Positions 51,801 to 57,800 of a stretch of 64,000 bases of DNA are shown in pieces; positions within the stretch are counted from its first letter, which is position 1, and each line of letters opens with the position of its first letter. The translations under genes were made by a program, and so were the position numbers. The stretch spans positions 16,030,658 through 16,094,657 of the forward strand of contig NC_049992.1 in assembly GCF_000003815.2 (NCBI RefSeq). Direction: 5' to 3'. Source of the stretch: Branchiostoma floridae. Lineage: Eukaryota > Chordata > Leptocardii > Amphioxiformes > Branchiostomatidae. Under the pieces are notes generated by a model that worked only from the letters and a program-made list of their open reading frames with translations, was not told the DNA's origin and did not search any database.

Positions 51801-54800
51801 CTGATTTTCCTTTCAAGCTTTTAAGATTTCCCTCCTCAATTATGTAAATCAGGACCTTATTTGCATAATTTGCATTTTATTAGATTAATCTATACATGAG
51901 CTACTTGCATACAAAATATCATGGGTATCTGTCTTTCCTTTGCTCTATTATATATCCTCATTGAAAGATTTTATCAAGATTTCGACAAAAATAACCCCAA
52001 AGTTCAAGAGCAAGCTGTCAGCAATCTATACTTCTTCTCCCTTACATCAAAAGCTATCTGCCACCGAACGAATCAAGACGATAGCATGTACAAGACAAAA
52101 GATACAAATGCAGGAAGTTGTGCTGCAGTACCAAGGCCATAAACCAGGGGGGCCAAAATCAAGCTTAATCTTCATCTTCCCAAGACCTACCCACATACCA
52201 AATACATGTATCATTACAGTCCATCCAGAGGTTCCTACATGTATGTTATGCTGACTACAAATATCTGAAAACACACACATGCATTGAGGACACACAGACA
52301 GACTTCCATTTTTCATTGAAGTAATGATGCACCCACACAATGTAATGTTGCATGTACCTTTGGGTCTCCAATCATAGCTATCCCTACACAGAGCTTCCTC
52401 TTCTGTCCACCGCTCAGGTTCACAGAATGGACGTCTGCCTGCTTCTCCAGATCAATTTCCCTTAGGAGTTTCTCAGTCTGGAAAAAAACAGTTGTAACAG
52501 TTTAACGCTGGTATAATTCACCTTTATCCGTATAGTAACCTATATCCGTTGCTTTTGATAACAGGGTATGTAGTGATATCATGTCAACTGGTGGTGGTTC
52601 CAAGCTGCAATATCCTGAAAATATTGCAATTCTAAACCAACCTGCCTCGACTCAATATCTGTTCATACCCTGTTTTAGAAACAATGGAAATAGGTTACCC
52701 AACGAATAAAGGTGAATTAACGTTAATAATTAATTTACATTTCTCCTTGACATATCAATAAGGGTCATTGCCAGAGACAAAAATATCTAATTTACTTCAA
52801 TCGTGCCTGCCAAATGTGTGTTTTGATGTAACAGTTACAGTTTTACAATAACAAAGTGAGTTGCATGTTGGGGGGTTACAGACTTCAGACAAACTTTGAC
52901 CCAGTGCTGACGTCACACGTGCATAAAAATCAAATGTCTGCATGACAGGTTAGATAGCTAAGGAAGACTGAGTGATTCCATTGAAAATTACAATGAAAAA
53001 TTCCTTGAGTTAGAGAAAACCTTCATTTTTTCATTATGTTGCATCAATCTGTACCTCAGAATCCACCAGCTCCTCAGGAATGCCCTTCACACCAGCAAAG
53101 AACCTGAGATGCTCTCTAGCAGTCAGTTTGTCAAACAGGATGTTCTGCTGTGGGCAGAGTCCCGTCATTCTGCGGATCCCCTGCATCTCGTTGGGTTTGG
53201 TCACATGATGGCCAAAAATGGTGGCAGTACCAGAAGTGGGAGGGAGTAACCCTGTTAGAGCGTTAACAAGAGTGGTCTTTCCTGCACCGTTGTGTCCCAG
53301 GAGGGCAGTAATCTGGTCCTCGTAGATGTCAAACGATATTCCTAAATGAGAGTTGAGAACATTGTTACATGTACTGTAAGCATTACAACTGTCTTTATTT
53401 TCAGTTTTAGTCAAGCTAAGACCACCAATCCATCTATTCTCTTTGTTCACATTGTATCTGTTATAATTATTGACTAAGGTGATTATTTAGATAACATTAC
53501 GAAAACAGAGGGTAGAGAGGAAATTTACATACATTGTATGGCTGTATTCGCTGGCCATGAGTATACCACAGCATAAACCTGGTTCTCAAGCTGTGTTTTC
53601 CTAGAGTTGTTTTTCCAGTTAAGCACATTTCTCTAAAATTTAAGAACCAATTAATCAAAGAAGTGTGGGCTACTTTTAACTCTTATTTCAATCTTCATGG
53701 AAGAGAACTTAAAATCAAAAGGCTCAAAGGTCCTCCAACGTTTAAAGAATTAACGACATTCAAAAGCATATCTACAGCCAAAGACTGCCAAAAGGGAACA
53801 ACAAAACTATGAAGAACAGATTCTGAAGAAAACTATGTGACTACTTGAAGGATGATATTACCATTAACGGCCACCACATCTTCATCAACTTCCCCTGTCT
53901 TCTTCTTAAACACCTTCTGGAGCTTTTCAATTCTGTGAACATCATCAAACCTTTGTAAACTTGTAAGGAATGAATTGAAATCAAACATAAAAACATTAGT
54001 TACATGCAACTCATTGTGAGCCATAACAAATTCTTTCCTTTCAAGTAATTCCTTCAATTTCCTGTCATATGATGCTTGACATCAAACATTTGTCAAGTAA
54101 AAAGGCTTAAATCAAAACAATTTGTCATTACTAATAAGCAGTGTTGATAAGTTGGAGTTCACCAGGGCTTTTATTTCATACACATCAGAGCTCTTATTTC
54201 ATTTCACCATCCACACAGAGGTGAACATACCTGTCCCATATGCTGAACACCATCTGCACACAAACACGCCTGTCCTTGGTGCTGAACACCTTCCACACAA
54301 AACACACCTGTCCTTGGTGCTGAACACCTTCCACACAAAACACACCTGTCCTTGGTGCTGAACACCTTTCACACAAAACACACCTGTCCTTGGTGCTGAA
54401 CACCTTCCCCACAAAACACACCTGTCCTTGGTGCTGAACACCTTCCATACAAAACACACCTGTCCTTGGTGCTGAACACCTTCCACAAAAAACACACCTG
54501 TCCTTGGTGCTGAACACCTTCCACACAAAACACACCTGTCCTTGGTGCTGAACACCTTTCACACAAAACACACCTGTCCTTGGTGCTGAACACCTTCCAC
54601 ACAAAACACACCTGTCCTTGGTGCTGAACACCTTCCACACAAAACACACCTGTCCTTGGTGCTGAACACCTTCCACACAAAACACACCTGTCCTTGGTGC
54701 TGAACACCTTTCACACAAAACACACCTGTCCTTGGTGCTGAACACCTTTCACACAAAACACACCTGTCCTTGGTGCTGAACACCTTTCACACAAAACACA

Positions 54801-57800
54801 CCTGTCCTCGGTGCTGAACACCTTCCACACAAAACACACCTGTCCTTGGTGCTGAACACTTTCCACACACAAACATGGCNNNNNNNNNNNNNNNNNNNNN
54901 NNNNNNNNNNNNNNNNNNNNNNNNNNNNNNNNNNNNNNNNNNNNNNNNNNNNNNNNNNNNNNNNNNNNNNNNNNNNNNNACAACAAACATGGCTGTTCCT
55001 TGGTGGCGAGACACCTTGACCACCCAAACACTTGTTCTCCTGGATCCGGAACATCATCCGCACGCAAATATAATGTTTATGAACTGTTCGGAAAGTTGTA
55101 ACAGAGGGGTGTCTAAGTTTTCTCCATCAAGTTCATCTATGAGATTGCCGATGCACAGGTTGAATAAGGTGGGAATTAAAATGCACCCTTGAGTCTCATC
55201 TGTTAGAAGTCCAAGTGATTACCTGATGGCTCGCTTTCCCTGCAGGTGTGTTGGTACCCTCTCCACATCACCATTTTCATCTTCATCTGTCTGTCCCTGC
55301 TGCTCCCCCTCCCAACTGACTCCTGCTCCCTGGCTAGTGTCATCGCTCGCCCAGAAGGATGGCATCAGACAGAAGTACCAGGGCTGCTGTTGCCCATACT
55401 CCCCTGTTCAAGGATGGTATAAAACATGTCATGTTTTGTATTCAGTAGGAATATCCAATCTTTCTTTGTGTGGAAGGTGTTCAGCACCAAGGGCAGGGAT
55501 GTTTGTGTGTGGATGGTGATCAGCACCAAGGACAGGTATAAAACATGTCATGTTTTGTATTCAGTAGGAATATCCAATCTATGAAGACCCCATGATTGGG
55601 ATGTGGACTGCCATTCCACAAACTTGTCATTGGTGTAGAGATGAATCTATCTTTTCAAGCTTATAAAGCAAAATGCCTAGACTCAAATAAAATCCATTTC
55701 CCAATGTAGGAGTTCCTCTTCCGATATGGAAGGCTCCTTCTCAGATTTTGCAAACATAGTCAAACAATACCTGTTTAATGCGGCCAAACATAGCAATCAA
55801 GTGCCTTGTCAACTATTGTTAAAACCATCCAGTCTTATACTACATGCATTAATGCATGGCTACAATGATTCATGATTCAAACTGTACATCTTTTGTCTTT
55901 TTCAGTGATTAATGGTTATAAAAGATATACAAAACGTGCAGCCAACTAGATACAGGTTGTTTTGCCTACAATAAGGCTTAATACAATTTCTTGACCCACC
56001 AGGTATGACATTATCCAGGTAAAAGGCCAGCAGTAGGTACAGAACTGTGTCCACAACCAGCATGATGATAGGATACAGGACAGGGAAGTTGGGCGGAAGG
56101 GTCGCGATGTTGTCAAACTGGGTACCAGATGTGGTTTCCAGGTTAACAGCCTTGGAAAACAGAGGAAAGACTTACCAAAATGACATATCATCACATATGC
56201 TTATGAGACTGCCATCTTTGATTAAACATACAGTGTATATCATACAGTGACATAATACACACAGTGAACACCTTACACAGTAGATAATCATTTACAAAAT
56301 ATATCGTGGAACAGCATTGGAAAACTCCAGCAACATTCACACTGACTTAAGCTAACTCAAAATAACAATGACAATTCTTGAAGTTTAACACATCACCGAG
56401 TTGATGAAGCATTTGTGCATGAAACATTTATATGATTGTACACGTATTACGACAATTCTTTCTTTGGATCACACTAGAGGTGGGTACCGGTACAGAAAAT
56501 TCAGGTCCAGGTCCGGTGCAGGTCCAAACGATCAGGTCCAGGTCATGACCTGAACCTGGACCTGATGCAGTATGACTCATACCAATGGTCAATTTCACTA
56601 CAAAGAAATCGGTTTGGTGGAGTATTAGACTTACACTGGCGTTTTAAAATCCTACAACGCTAACTGCACCTGTACAATTGGCTGTAAGACTTAGTAGAAA
56701 ATACTATAAACTCTACTCTACTTCACTCTTGTTATTTTCTTCCTCCTGCAAGCGCCAAAACGTTTGAATGCCTGATAAAATAATGTGNNNNNNNNNNNNN
56801 NNNNNNNNNNNNNNNNNNNNNNNNNNNNNNNNNNNNNNNNNNNNNNNNNNNNNNNNNNNNNNNNNNNNNNNNNNNNNNNNNNNNNNNCCGACAGACACCA
56901 CAGACACCACAGTGATGGCAATCATATACACAACAAGCCAACTGACCCTAGGGGGAAAATGACAGAAAGACTCAACCATTACAGAAAAAGCAAAGATTTT
57001 TGTTCCTTGTCTTTACTGTTATTTCATTCTATCCTATTGCTTCATCTCTCTGTTATTCATTCTTGAACTTGAGATATCACCACAGAAATATATTACAGAA
57101 TACACACAAATAGGCAGCAATTAATCAACCTGTACAAGCTAGCCTCTACTAGGCTCTGCAGATCACTGGTCAAGCAGTAGAAATTGGACAAATAGAGGGA
57201 ATGGTATGCTAGGGAAGACGGCCAACCAGAGGAGTCAGTACTTAACCTACAGAGTCTTTGCTCTTTGAAGTCCACTAATTGCTATAATCTAATAGGTGCA
57301 AAGTTGCTAAATAATCTTTTTATTTCCATCAAACTCACCCGTGACGGACCTAACAGCAGCATTCAGGCATCAAACATGTGACGAAAGTTAAAAATTGTAA
57401 CTGGTCGCGTACTGGCTCCTCTGGTCAGCCAACTCCTCTAGCATACCATTCCCAGCTTCTACCAAGCGCTGCAGATTGCTGATCAGGTAGTAGAAATTGG
57501 ACAAATAGAGGGAATGGTATGCATATGATTCAATATACAAATGTACTTTCTATGACCTACCAGAAAGCCATTCCATTGAGCCCCATAATCTTCATGGCTT
57601 CTTTGATCTTTTTCTCTTTCTCTGACACCAGGTTGGTTGTCAGGATCCCCACAAAGGGAGTGAAGGCCAGCACAAAATAGATGGATGAGATGATACCGAA
57701 GGGGTAGCCACCACTGTAGGAAGGTTTGGGCATCATCTCCACTTGATAGTTTGGCAGTGCCATGTTCGACACATTGATTTGCCACTGGGCATGGGGAAAG

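Noticed and set aside
54194-55067. Several overlapping minus-strand open frames of 74-183 codons with CSAPRTGVF / FSTKDRCVL repeats
   Set aside because: They are the three frames of a 38-bp minisatellite that lacks stops, inside an intron; some even read across Ns.
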